In this document: positions 7,278 to 14,935 of the stretch, piece by piece
Numbering within the stretch: position 1 is the first letter of the stretch
Layout of the letters: every line of letters begins with the position of its first letter
Assembly: GCA_050263095.1 (NCBI GenBank)
Contig: JBLNEW010000091.1
Coordinates: 1-20,298 of the forward strand
DNA: 20,298 bases
Origin: FEB-35 sp050263095
GTDB taxonomy: Bacteria > Desulfobacterota > Deferrimicrobia > Deferrimicrobiales > Deferrimicrobiaceae
Direction of reading: 5' to 3'
Translations under genes and position numbers: made by a program
Notes under the pieces: generated by a model
Seen by the model: the letters and a program-made list of their open reading frames with translations, nothing else
What the model was told of the DNA's origin: nothing
Database searches by the model: none

Positions 7278-9115
7278 GATGGTCTTGCCTCCATGGTTGT
7301 GCGGTCCGTTCTCCGGAGGGAAAAGAGAAACGTGCTCCCCGCGCCCTCGCGGCTTTCCACCCCGACGGTTCCCCCGTGGGCTTCCACGATCTCTTTCATG
7401 ATGGCCAGTCCCAGCCCCGCCCCCGTCCCGGGCCCCTGGTCGGGAACGCGGAAGAATTGCTCGAAAATGCGGGGGAGATACCTGTCGGGGATCCCGATCC
7501 CGGTATCGGAAACCTGGAACCGGACGACCTCCTCTTCAGCCCGGGCGGAAAGGGAGATCCTGCCGCCCGGGGGAGTATATTTCAGGGCGTTCGAGAGCAG
7601 GTTGGCGAAGACATGCGCGATCCGCGTCGGATCCGCCCAGACGTTCGGCAATTCTTCGGGCACGTCCACGCCGAGCGTCACTCCTTGGTCCCGGGCGGCG
7701 CTGCGGTACGGCTCCAACCCCTCCAGGACCATCCGTTGCGGCGGGAGGGGGGAAAGATCCATACGGACCTTTCCGGATCCGATCCGTCCGATGTCCAGGA
7801 GCTCCTCCACGATCGTGTGAAGCCGGTCGGCGTCCTCCCGGGCGGTCACCAGGAGATCCTCCTGCTTCGGGGAGAGCGACCCGGTTTTTTCATCCAGCAG
7901 CAGGTGGATCGCCATGCGTATGGATGTGAGCGGGGTCTTCAGCTGGTGGGAGACCGTCGAAATCACCCCGCTTTTCAACTCGTCCTGCCGGCGCTGCTGC
8001 GTGACGTCCTGAAGAATAAGTACGACCCCCGCGGGAACTCTTCCCGAATCCAGGATCGGCACGGCCCTGGGACGGTAGAATCGCTCCTCGTTCCGTACAA
8101 ACTGCTGCACGACGGCCTGGGCGCCCTCCAGCTCCGCGATGCGGCCGCTCGCAAGAGCCTCTTCACAGAGTCCCGCCATCCAGGGGGAAGGCAAATCCCG
8201 GACCCGGGCGCTCGATTTCAAACCGAATGCATCCCTGGCCGGCTCGGTCGCCACTTCCACATCTCCCTCCGGATTGATCACTGCGATCGCATCGGGCAGG
8301 CTGTCGAACGCCTGCTGGGTGGAGCGCTGGATGCGCAGGAGGCTGGCCTGGCCGGTCCGCCGGAATTCCCGCAAGGAAGCCGCCATTTCGTCGAACGCTT
8401 TTGTCAGCTGGCCGATCTCGTCGCCGGATCCGACCGGGACGACGAGGTCCAGGTTTCCTTTCCGGATCTCTTTGGCGGATTCCGTAAGACGGGTGATCGG
8501 CCGCAGGATCCATTTCCCCGTGAGAAACAGGAATCCCGCCGCGACGACCGTGGCGGCGAAAAGCATCAGGTACATCTGGCGCCGCACCGAAAGCGCCTGC
8601 TGACGGGCCTTCGCATCCATCGCCACCATGTTCTCCTGGTTCATCCGGAGGATGTCGTCCGACGCGTCCTTGATCTGCAGGAACAGCGGCTGGAGCCCGT
8701 CGAAATATGCTTTCCTCCGGGCTTCCCGCCCGAACGCGGGATTGCCCATAACCTTGATGTCCGACCGGTATTGCCCGAAAAGCCGGCTCAATGCTTCCGC
8801 TTTTTCCCCTTCCCCCGGAAGCGTGATGTTTCCCAGCTCGACCTGTAACGCCTTCTCGAAACGCCCCTCGTTCAGCGCGATCTGGTCGTTCCCCTTCTGC
8901 TCGGCGCCCAGGAGCACTAACGCCGCCCCGCTGTCCATCCGTTCCAGGGCTTCCTTCATCTCCTGGCAGGCGACCATGCTCCGGTTGTTTTCCCGGAGGA
9001 TCACGTCGATTGATTGCCCCAGGGCGGTGATCCGCGAGATGTTGTGTATTCCGATCGCGGCGATGATGACCAACAGGCCGCCGAAACCCAGGGCCAGTTT
9101 TTGGCGCAGGCTCAA
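7274..9115 (-). CDS. Membrane sensor histidine kinase of the kdp locus (HAMP-PAS-HisKA-HATPase)
   Basis: A 613-residue sensor kinase. TM1 is at about residues 8-24. An extracytoplasmic, mostly helical domain of about 155 residues follows, then TM2 (about 182-202), HAMP (200-255), PAS (262-372), HisKA with SHQLKTPLTS and the phospho-accepting His390, and an ATPase domain with N-box Asn505/Asn509, DTGIGIP (537-543) and GTGAGLGL (563-570). The start is a TTG with GGAGGAG seven bases upstream; no ATG fits before TM1. The architecture resembles KinB/NtrY-type kinases rather than KdpD. It is cotranscribed with kdpFABC and follows the NtrC-type regulator gene, so it very probably phosphorylates that regulator and controls the pump. 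The signal sensed (K+, turgor or something else) cannot be read from the sequence. Confidence 0.93.
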   Translation of the reverse strand: MSLRQKLALGFGGLLVIIAAIGIHNISRITALGQSIDVILRENNRSMVACQEMKEALERMDSGAALVLLGAEQKGNDQIALNEGRFEKALQVELGNITLPGEGEKAEALSRLFGQYRSDIKVMGNPAFGREARRKAYFDGLQPLFLQIKDASDDILRMNQENMVAMDAKARQQALSVRRQMYLMLFAATVVAAGFLFLTGKWILRPITRLTESAKEIRKGNLDLVVPVGSGDEIGQLTKAFDEMAASLREFRRTGQASLLRIQRSTQQAFDSLPDAIAVINPEGDVEVATEPARDAFGLKSSARVRDLPSPWMAGLCEEALASGRIAELEGAQAVVQQFVRNEERFYRPRAVPILDSGRVPAGVVLILQDVTQQRRQDELKSGVISTVSHQLKTPLTSIRMAIHLLLDEKTGSLSPKQEDLLVTAREDADRLHTIVEELLDIGRIGSGKVRMDLSPLPPQRMVLEGLEPYRSAARDQGVTLGVDVPEELPNVWADPTRIAHVFANLLSNALKYTPPGGRISLSARAEEEVVRFQVSDTGIGIPDRYLPRIFEQFFRVPDQGPGTGAGLGLAIMKEIVEAHGGTVGVESREGAGSTFLFSLRRTDRTTMEARPS

Positions 9116-9153
9116 GTCACTCCTCCACGTTCGATCTCTCGATCCACAGGAAA

Positions 9154-9169
9154 CGCAAAGGACATGCCC
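9154..9169 (-). promoter_or_regulatory. Sigma-54 (-24/-12) promoter of the kinase-kdp operon
   Basis: On the minus strand the sequence reads GGGCATGTCCTTTGCG. The invariant GG (9168-9167) and GC (9156-9155) are exactly 10 bases apart. GGCA-x-G and TTGC match the consensus TGGCACG-N4-TTGCW at most positions. The predicted start of transcription is about 9143, giving a leader of about 28 bases that contains only the GGAGGAG ribosome-binding site (9120-9126) and the TTG start. The gene immediately upstream encodes a regulator with the GAFTGA sigma-54 contact motif, which is strong supporting context. Confidence 0.8.
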
Positions 9170-9233
9170 TGAGCGGTTTTCAGGCTACCTGCCGTAATCA
9201 CTGGATAATCTCGTCCGGGCGTGCGCAAGCGCG

Positions 9234-9246
9234 TTGCTTAATGCAA
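9234..9246. promoter_or_regulatory. Proximal inverted repeat, candidate activator site
   Basis: TTGC-TTAAT-GCAA, a 13-bp dyad centred at 9240, about 97 bases upstream of the predicted sigma-54 start site. Its TTGC/GCAA half-sites resemble those bound by NtrC-family activators. Its centre is 32 bp (about three helical turns) from the second dyad. The role as an enhancer is inferred. Confidence 0.5.
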
Positions 9247-9261
9247 GGGAAACCGGAACAG

Positions 9262-9282
9262 GCCATTGCAGATTGCAATGGC
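9262..9282. promoter_or_regulatory. Distal perfect inverted repeat, candidate activator site
   Basis: Two perfect 9-bp arms, GCCATTGCA and TGCAATGGC, separated by GAT, centred at 9272 and about 129 bases upstream of the predicted start site. It lies 13 bases after the regulator's stop codon. No T-run follows on either strand, so it is a poor terminator and more likely a protein-binding site, paired with the dyad at 9234-9246. Confidence 0.55.
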
Positions 9283-9295
9283 GGGTGGAAGTGCG

Positions 9296-10642
9296 TTAAA
9301 TGCCGTACTGTTTCCGGCGGCGCCAAAGCGTCGCCTGGTCGATGCCCAGGATGTCGGCGGCTTCCTGCAGCGATTTTGACGATGCCACCACGCGCCGGAT
9401 GTGTTCCTCTTCGATCCGGTCCAGGGGAAGCGCGTCCCCCACCTTGGGGGAGACGTCTCTCGGCGCCACGGTTGCGGGAAGGAACTCGATGCCGATCCGT
9501 TCGGAAGTGCAAAGAATGGACGCGCGCTCGACCACGTTTCGCAGTTCCCGGAGGTTTCCCGGCCATGGATACGCCAGGAGCGCTTCCCGCCCCTCTTTGC
9601 TGAAACCGAGAAACCGCCTGTGATGGATTCGTCCGTAGAACGCAAGGAGGCGCTCCGCGATGGGAGGGATGTCCTCCGGGCGGTCGCGCAACGCAGGCAT
9701 GTCGACCTGGATGACGTTCAGCCGATAAAGAAGATCTTCCCGGAACCGGCCTTCCCTGGCCGCTTTCTCCAGGTCGGTGTTGGTGGCCGATAGAATGCGA
9801 ACGTCCGCCTTCCGGGTCGCGGAATCCCCTACGCGCTCGTATTCCCGGTCCTGGAGGAACCGCAGTAATTTCGGCTGGAGGGGCAGGGGAAGGTCCCCGA
9901 TTTCGTCCAGGAGAAGGGTCCCGCCCTCGCAGGATGCGATGCGGCCGGGATTGTCGCGGACGGCACCGGTGAACGCCCCCTTTACGTGTCCGAACAGCTC
10001 GCTCTCCAGCAGCTCCGGGGAAATGGCCGGGCAGGAAATTACGGCGAACGGCTTGCCGACCCGCGGGCTCCAGCCATGGATCGCGCGGGCCAGGACGGTT
10101 TTCCCCGTTCCGCTCTCTCCCCGCAGAAGAACGGTCGCCTCCGTAGGGGCGACCTGCCGTGCCATGTTCAGCGCCCTCTGCATGAGCAGGCTGTTGCTTG
10201 CGAAATCCGCCTCGGGCGCCGCTCTCCCCAGGTCCTCCTGGAGGGCCGCGATCTTCTGCTCCATCGACCGCACTTCCGCCATCTTGCGGACGGCGAGGGT
10301 CACCTGGGCCGGCGTGAACGGCTTCGGAATGTAATCGGTCGCACCCCGCCTCATTGCCTCTACCGCGGTGTCTATCGAGGCGTAGGCGGTAATGACGATA
10401 ATCTTAAGCCACGGGGATGACGCCGACAGCGCGGGGATCAGGTCGAGGCCGCTCGCGGTGCCGAGCCGCAGGTCCACGAAGGCAAGATCGAAGGAGCGCC
10501 TGGAGCTTTCCGAGACGGCATCCTGGAAATTCCCGACGGATACCACATGGTGCCCCTCGGTCTCCAGGCAGACTGAAAGCGTCTTGCGGATGTTCGCCTC
10601 GTCGTCGACGACGAGAATATGGAGCGGAGGGATCACCTTCAT
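9296..10642 (-). CDS. NtrC-family sigma-54-dependent response regulator of the kdp locus
   Basis: A 448-residue regulator. The receiver domain (1-120) has Asp13/Asp14, phospho-acceptor Asp57, Thr85 and Lys107. The AAA+ domain (about 148-385) has Walker A GESGTGKT (175-182), GAFTGA (222-227) for contact with sigma-54, and Walker B GGTLLLDE (240-247). A Fis-type helix-turn-helix closes the protein (424-446, LQEAADILGIDQATLWRRRK). The gene lies 180 bases upstream of the sensor kinase, with a sigma-54 promoter and two dyads between them, so it most likely activates the kinase-kdp operon. A KdpE-type OmpR-family regulator is absent. A GAGG ribosome-binding site precedes the ATG. Confidence 0.95.
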   Translation of the reverse strand: MKVIPPLHILVVDDEANIRKTLSVCLETEGHHVVSVGNFQDAVSESSRRSFDLAFVDLRLGTASGLDLIPALSASSPWLKIIVITAYASIDTAVEAMRRGATDYIPKPFTPAQVTLAVRKMAEVRSMEQKIAALQEDLGRAAPEADFASNSLLMQRALNMARQVAPTEATVLLRGESGTGKTVLARAIHGWSPRVGKPFAVISCPAISPELLESELFGHVKGAFTGAVRDNPGRIASCEGGTLLLDEIGDLPLPLQPKLLRFLQDREYERVGDSATRKADVRILSATNTDLEKAAREGRFREDLLYRLNVIQVDMPALRDRPEDIPPIAERLLAFYGRIHHRRFLGFSKEGREALLAYPWPGNLRELRNVVERASILCTSERIGIEFLPATVAPRDVSPKVGDALPLDRIEEEHIRRVVASSKSLQEAADILGIDQATLWRRRKQYGI

Positions 10643-10689
10643 GCAGTCCTCGACGAGATGGTTCGGAGGCCGAATCCCGATTTCCTTAC

Positions 10690-10718
10690 ATTCTATTCTT
10701 ATGCGGGCGTAATATCAG
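10690..10718 (-). promoter_or_regulatory. Possible sigma-70-type promoter of the regulator gene
   Basis: On the minus strand, CTGATA (10718-10713) and TAGAAT (10695-10690) are separated by 17 bp and lie in the 72-base gap between the RND pump gene and the regulator gene. TAGAAT matches 5 of 6 bases of the -10 consensus and CTGATA 4 of 6 of the -35. It is weak evidence; read-through from the RND operon is an alternative. Confidence 0.3.
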
Positions 10719-13700
10719 GCGACATCGGCAGCGGCCGAACCCGGCTCCCGGTCCTTCGCGTGGTCGCGCGCTATGAGCATGTAGATGGATGGGATGACGA
10801 AAAGGGTGAAGAGTGTGCCGACGAACATCCCGCCGACCAGGACCAGCCCTATGGAGTTCCGCGCGGCGGCGCCGGCGCCCGTGACGAGGGTCAGCGGGAA
10901 GTGGCCGCCGATGGTGGCTGCGCTGACCATCAGTATCGGGCGGAGCCTGGTCATGGCCGCCTGGCGCACGGCGTCCAGCTTGGACATGCCCCGGAGCTGC
11001 AGCTGGTTGGCGAATTCGACGACCAGGATGCCGTTCTTCGACACCAGCCCGACGAGGGTCACCAGGCCGACCTGCGAGTAGATGTTGAGGGTGGTGGTCC
11101 AGCCGCTTGTCCAGAACGGGACATTGGGATCGGGCATCTTCAGGAACGTGAAGATGAGCGCCCCGAACATGGCCAGAGGCACCGATCCCGCCAGGATGAC
11201 GAACGGATCGCGGAAGCTGTTGAACTGGGCCGCCAGCACCAGGAAAATGAGGACGACGGCCAGGCCGAAGGCGGGCAGGAACCTTTGCCCCTCGGTGCGC
11301 AGCTGGCGGGACTCGCCCGTGTAATCGATGACATAGCCCTTGGGCAGTATTTTTGCCGCTTCGTCCTCCATGTAGCGCAGCACCTCGTCCAGCGGCCGGA
11401 CGGCCACGCCGCTTATCTTGACCGCGTTCAGCTGCTGGAAACGGTTGAGCGAGCGGGGCACGACCGATTCGCGTATCGTGGCCACGGTGCTCAAAGGCAC
11501 CAGCCTGCCGTTCGGTCCGGTGACGTAGATGTCCTTAAGCTGGTCGGGGTTGAGACGGTTTGCCCGCTGGACCTGGGGAATGACCTTGTAGCTGCGTCCG
11601 GCGATGTCGAACCGGTTCACGAAGTCGCCGCCGACAAGGTTTCTCAGGTCGGCGCCGACCTGCTCCAGGCTCAAACCCAGGGAGCCCACCTTGTCCCGGT
11701 CGATGACGAATTCGGACTGCGGCTGGTCTATCTTGACGTCGATCACGGGCGGGAACGCGAACATCCCGCTTTGCATCGCCTTGAGCTGCAACCGGTTCGC
11801 AAACTCCAGGATCTGCGGGGATTCGGCGGTCGACGCCAGGATGAATTCGACCGGGAAATCGCCGCCGCCGGGAAGGGCGGGCGGAGTGACCGGGAAGATC
11901 CGGATCCCCGGGATCTTCTGCAGCCCCTGGTGGACGGCGGGCAGTATCTCGAATATGGTGCGCTCCCGCTCCTTCCAGGGTTTCACGACCATCCCGCCGA
12001 ATCCGGAGTTCGGGAAGGTGATCTGGAAGGTGAACTTGGTTTCCGGGACGTTGTGGAAAACCCGGTTTACCTCCGCTGCGTAGAGGCTGTTCTGATCGAT
12101 GGTCGAGTTGGCGGATGAGTCCAGGATGCCGAAAATGACACCCTGGTCCTCCATCGGCGCCAGCTCCTTGGCGGACATCATGAACATCGGGATTGTGACG
12201 AGGGAAACCGCGATCCACACGGCGTAAACCGCCGGACGCGACGAAAGGGTTGCATCGAGACGGCGGCCGTATGCATTTTTAAGCCGTTCGAAGTCCCGGG
12301 TGATGCGGCCTGCCAGGCCGCGCTCCTCGGCGCCTGGCTTCAGCAGCCGGGCCGACATGACAGGCGACAGGGTCAGGGCGACGATCCCGGATATGGCGAC
12401 CGCCCCGGCAAGCGTGAAGGCGAACTCCCGGAAGAGCGCGCCGGTAAGGCCCCCCTGCAGGCCGATCGGAAGGTAGACCGCCGCCAGGGTGACGGTCATG
12501 GCGATTATCGGCCCTACCAGTTCGCGGGCGCCGGTCAGCGCCGCTTCCATGGGCGGTTTTCCTTCGCGCATGTGGCGCTCCACGTTCTCGACCACCACGA
12601 TGGCGTCGTCGACCACCAGCCCGACCGAGAGTACGATGGCCAGAAGCGTCAGCAGGTTCAAGGTGAAACCGAAAGCCTGCATCAGGAAGACGCCTCCGAC
12701 CAGCGACAACGGTATCGCCACAACCGGAACCAGGACCGAACGGAAGGAACCGAGGAACAGGAAAATGACCAGGACGACGATCAGCAGCGTGTCGCCCAAA
12801 GTTTTAAGAACCTCGCTGATCGCGTTGGAAATGTAGTTGGTGGCGTCGTAGGCGACGCGCCCCTCGAGGCCGACCGGCAGGTCCCGCCGGATGGATTCCA
12901 TCTCCACCGTCACCCGCTTGATGACGTCGAGGGAGTTGGCGTTCGGAAGCGGCCATATCCCCATGAAGACCGCTGTCTGGCCGGAGAAGCGGACTTCCGC
13001 GTCGTAGTCCTCGGCCCCGAGCGCCACATCGGCGATATCGCTCAGCCTCACGATGGTTCCGTCGTGCTGGCGCACCACCAGGCGCTTGAACTCTTCGACC
13101 GTTCTCAAGTCGGTGTTCGCCGTGAGGTTGACCTGGATGTAGGCCCCCTTGCTGCGCCCGAGGGCCGAGAGGAAGTTGTTGGCGGCCAGCGCCTGGCGCA
13201 CCTGCACGGGACTGATGTCGAGGGCGGCCATGCGGTCGGGCTTGAGCCAGACGCGCATGGCGAAGGTGCGGGCGCCCAGGACGTCGGCCCGCTGCACTCC
13301 CTGTATGGCAGAGAGGCGCGGCTGGACTATGCGCACCAGGTAGTCGGTGATCTCGTTCTGCTGAAGTATGTCGGAACTGAAGCTCAGGTAGGCCGAGGCG
13401 AACCGGCTGTCTGCCGACTCGATATTGATGATCGGCACCTCGGCCTCCGGAGGGAGGTCGCGGCGCACCTGGTCCACCTTGGAGCTGATCTCCGCGAGCG
13501 CCTTGGTCGAATCGTAGTTGAGCCGCAGCCGCACGTTGATGGTGGAGAGGCCGAGGGCGCTCTGCGATTCCATGTACTCGATTCCGTCGGCTGCGGCGAT
13601 CGCCCGTTCCAGCGGCGATGTGATGAAGCCGCGCACCAGGTCCGCGCTCGCGCCGACGTAGACGGTGGTGACGGTGACCATTGCGTTCTCGCTGCGCGGA

Positions 13701-13810
13701 TACTGGCGGACGCTGATGGTCCGGATCGCCTGCAGGCCGCCGATGATGATCAGCAGGTTGATCACCAGGGCGAGAACCGGGCGGCGGATGAACAGGTCGG
13801 TGAATTTCAT
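10715..13810 (-). CDS. RND efflux pump, inner-membrane transporter (HAE1 family)
   Basis: A 1031-residue AcrB/MexB-like proton-driven exporter. It has the usual layout: TM1 (about 12-30), a large periplasmic porter domain, TM2-TM6 (about 335-475), TM7 near 535, a second periplasmic domain, and TM8-TM12 (about 860-1020). The proton-relay Asp pair in TM4 is present (GLVVDDAIVVVENVERH, Asp401 and Asp402), as is a lysine in TM10 (LVSKNGILVVEFAN). It follows the adaptor gene by 3 bases, so translation is coupled. The full tripartite set is encoded in order. The substrate cannot be predicted from sequence alone. A long minus-strand frame (12804-14963) and plus-strand frames opposite it are shadows. 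Confidence 0.96.
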   Translation of the reverse strand: MKFTDLFIRRPVLALVINLLIIIGGLQAIRTISVRQYPRSENAMVTVTTVYVGASADLVRGFITSPLERAIAAADGIEYMESQSALGLSTINVRLRLNYDSTKALAEISSKVDQVRRDLPPEAEVPIINIESADSRFASAYLSFSSDILQQNEITDYLVRIVQPRLSAIQGVQRADVLGARTFAMRVWLKPDRMAALDISPVQVRQALAANNFLSALGRSKGAYIQVNLTANTDLRTVEEFKRLVVRQHDGTIVRLSDIADVALGAEDYDAEVRFSGQTAVFMGIWPLPNANSLDVIKRVTVEMESIRRDLPVGLEGRVAYDATNYISNAISEVLKTLGDTLLIVVLVIFLFLGSFRSVLVPVVAIPLSLVGGVFLMQAFGFTLNLLTLLAIVLSVGLVVDDAIVVVENVERHMREGKPPMEAALTGARELVGPIIAMTVTLAAVYLPIGLQGGLTGALFREFAFTLAGAVAISGIVALTLSPVMSARLLKPGAEERGLAGRITRDFERLKNAYGRRLDATLSSRPAVYAVWIAVSLVTIPMFMMSAKELAPMEDQGVIFGILDSSANSTIDQNSLYAAEVNRVFHNVPETKFTFQITFPNSGFGGMVVKPWKERERTIFEILPAVHQGLQKIPGIRIFPVTPPALPGGGDFPVEFILASTAESPQILEFANRLQLKAMQSGMFAFPPVIDVKIDQPQSEFVIDRDKVGSLGLSLEQVGADLRNLVGGDFVNRFDIAGRSYKVIPQVQRANRLNPDQLKDIYVTGPNGRLVPLSTVATIRESVVPRSLNRFQQLNAVKISGVAVRPLDEVLRYMEDEAAKILPKGYVIDYTGESRQLRTEGQRFLPAFGLAVVLIFLVLAAQFNSFRDPFVILAGSVPLAMFGALIFTFLKMPDPNVPFWTSGWTTTLNIYSQVGLVTLVGLVSKNGILVVEFANQLQLRGMSKLDAVRQAAMTRLRPILMVSAATIGGHFPLTLVTGAGAAARNSIGLVLVGGMFVGTLFTLFVIPSIYMLIARDHAKDREPGSAAADVA

Positions 13811-13813
13811 CGG

Positions 13814-14935
13814 TCAGTTGTTCTCCGGCTCGGGCTCTTTCCGGAACGTCGGGGCGAGCTTGTTGTCGACGACCACCGCCTGGCCGTTGCGCAGCTTGAA
13901 GACCCCGGTGCTGACGATGTTTTCCCCCTCCTTCAAGCCTTGGGCAACGGCGACGAAGTCGCCGCGCTTTTCGCCGAGCCGCACGAACTGCTGGCGCAGA
14001 ACCTTGCCCCCTTTCCCCTCCTTCGCATCGTCGACGACGAAGACGGAGTCGCCGTAGGGGGCGTAGAGGACGGCCGTGGCGGGAATGGCCAGCAGGCTCT
14101 GCCGGGCCGGGAGGCCGACCGCCGCATTGACGAACATCCCCGGCCGCAGTTTTTCCCCGGGGTTCGACGCCGTCGCCTGGACCTGGACGTTGCGGGTCTC
14201 CTGGTCGACCAGCGGATTTACGACCGTTACGCGCCCGTTGATCGTCGTTCCGGGCGCGGCGTCGCACGTCACCTTCACCGCCAAGCCGGCGCGCAACCGG
14301 GGGAGCTGCTGCTGGGGGAGGGTGAAATTGACGTAGATCGGGTCGAGGGACTGGAGCGTGACGATCGGGTCGCCTTCGCGCAGGATCTGGCCGAGGTTCA
14401 CCTGCCTGATGCCGAGCCGGCCGCCGAAGGGGGCCCGGATCGTCTTCTTGCCGATGGCGGCCTTGATTGTGTTGACCAGGGCCGCAGCCTGTTCGTGGAC
14501 TGCTACGGAGGCATCGTAGTCGGCCTGTGAAATGATCCGTTCCTTGAGCATCTCGGCGTCGCGCGCGAGTTTGGTGCGCGTCTGGTCCGCCAGGGCGACG
14601 GCGCCGGGAAGCTGCGCCTCTTCCGTGCTCGTATCCTGGCGGATCAGCAGGTCCCCCTTCGCCGCCTTCGCGCCCGGCTCGAATGCGATTTCCACGACCT
14701 TCCCCGTCAGCTCGGCGGCCACGGTGACTCCCTGCACGGCTGTCAGAGTGCCGACCGACGTCAGGGCCGCCTCCCACGATTCGGCCTTGACCGCGGCGGT
14801 GGTCACCGTCTCCGGCGGAAAAACGGCTTTCTTGCCCTGGTCGATCATCGCGTTGATCTGCAGGGCCTTTATGGCGGACAGCAGGCCGATGACGACCGCC
14901 AGTCCCAGGATGACGAGCAATATGCGCTTCTTCAT
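13814..14935 (-). CDS. RND efflux periplasmic adaptor (membrane fusion protein)
   Basis: A 373-residue adaptor linking the inner-membrane pump to the outer-membrane channel. The ATG at 14935 opens a signal/anchor sequence MKKRILLVILGLAVVIGLLS. The protein continues with a lipoyl/barrel-sandwich half-motif (GTLTAVQGVTVAAELTGKV), a helical hairpin of about 70 residues, the second half (IRAPFGGRLGIRQVNLGQ), a beta-barrel domain and a membrane-proximal domain. The frame stays open upstream to 15331, but that part lies inside the preceding gene and the hydrophobic anchor fixes the start at 14935. The start overlaps the stop of the outer-membrane factor gene in an ATGA, and the pump gene follows 3 bases after its stop. 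Confidence 0.93.
   Translation of the reverse strand: MKKRILLVILGLAVVIGLLSAIKALQINAMIDQGKKAVFPPETVTTAAVKAESWEAALTSVGTLTAVQGVTVAAELTGKVVEIAFEPGAKAAKGDLLIRQDTSTEEAQLPGAVALADQTRTKLARDAEMLKERIISQADYDASVAVHEQAAALVNTIKAAIGKKTIRAPFGGRLGIRQVNLGQILREGDPIVTLQSLDPIYVNFTLPQQQLPRLRAGLAVKVTCDAAPGTTINGRVTVVNPLVDQETRNVQVQATASNPGEKLRPGMFVNAAVGLPARQSLLAIPATAVLYAPYGDSVFVVDDAKEGKGGKVLRQQFVRLGEKRGDFVAVAQGLKEGENIVSTGVFKLRNGQAVVVDNKLAPTFRKEPEPENN

Noticed and set aside
7106..7279. Plus-strand frames across the small-gene region
   Set aside because: The two minus-strand micro-genes have ribosome-binding sites, membrane helices and tight packing with their neighbours; the plus-strand frames have none of these.
9116..9143. 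Riboswitch (for example c-di-AMP or K+ related) in the kdp leader
   Set aside because: The predicted leader is only about 28 bases and is filled by the ribosome-binding site; there is no room for an aptamer.
9262..9282. Intrinsic terminator after the response-regulator gene
   Set aside because: The perfect stem is not followed by a T-run on the minus strand, and its sequence fits an activator site better.
12572..14530. Long plus-strand open frame opposite the RND pump and adaptor
   Set aside because: It shadows two confidently identified proteins, and its translation has no recognisable domain.
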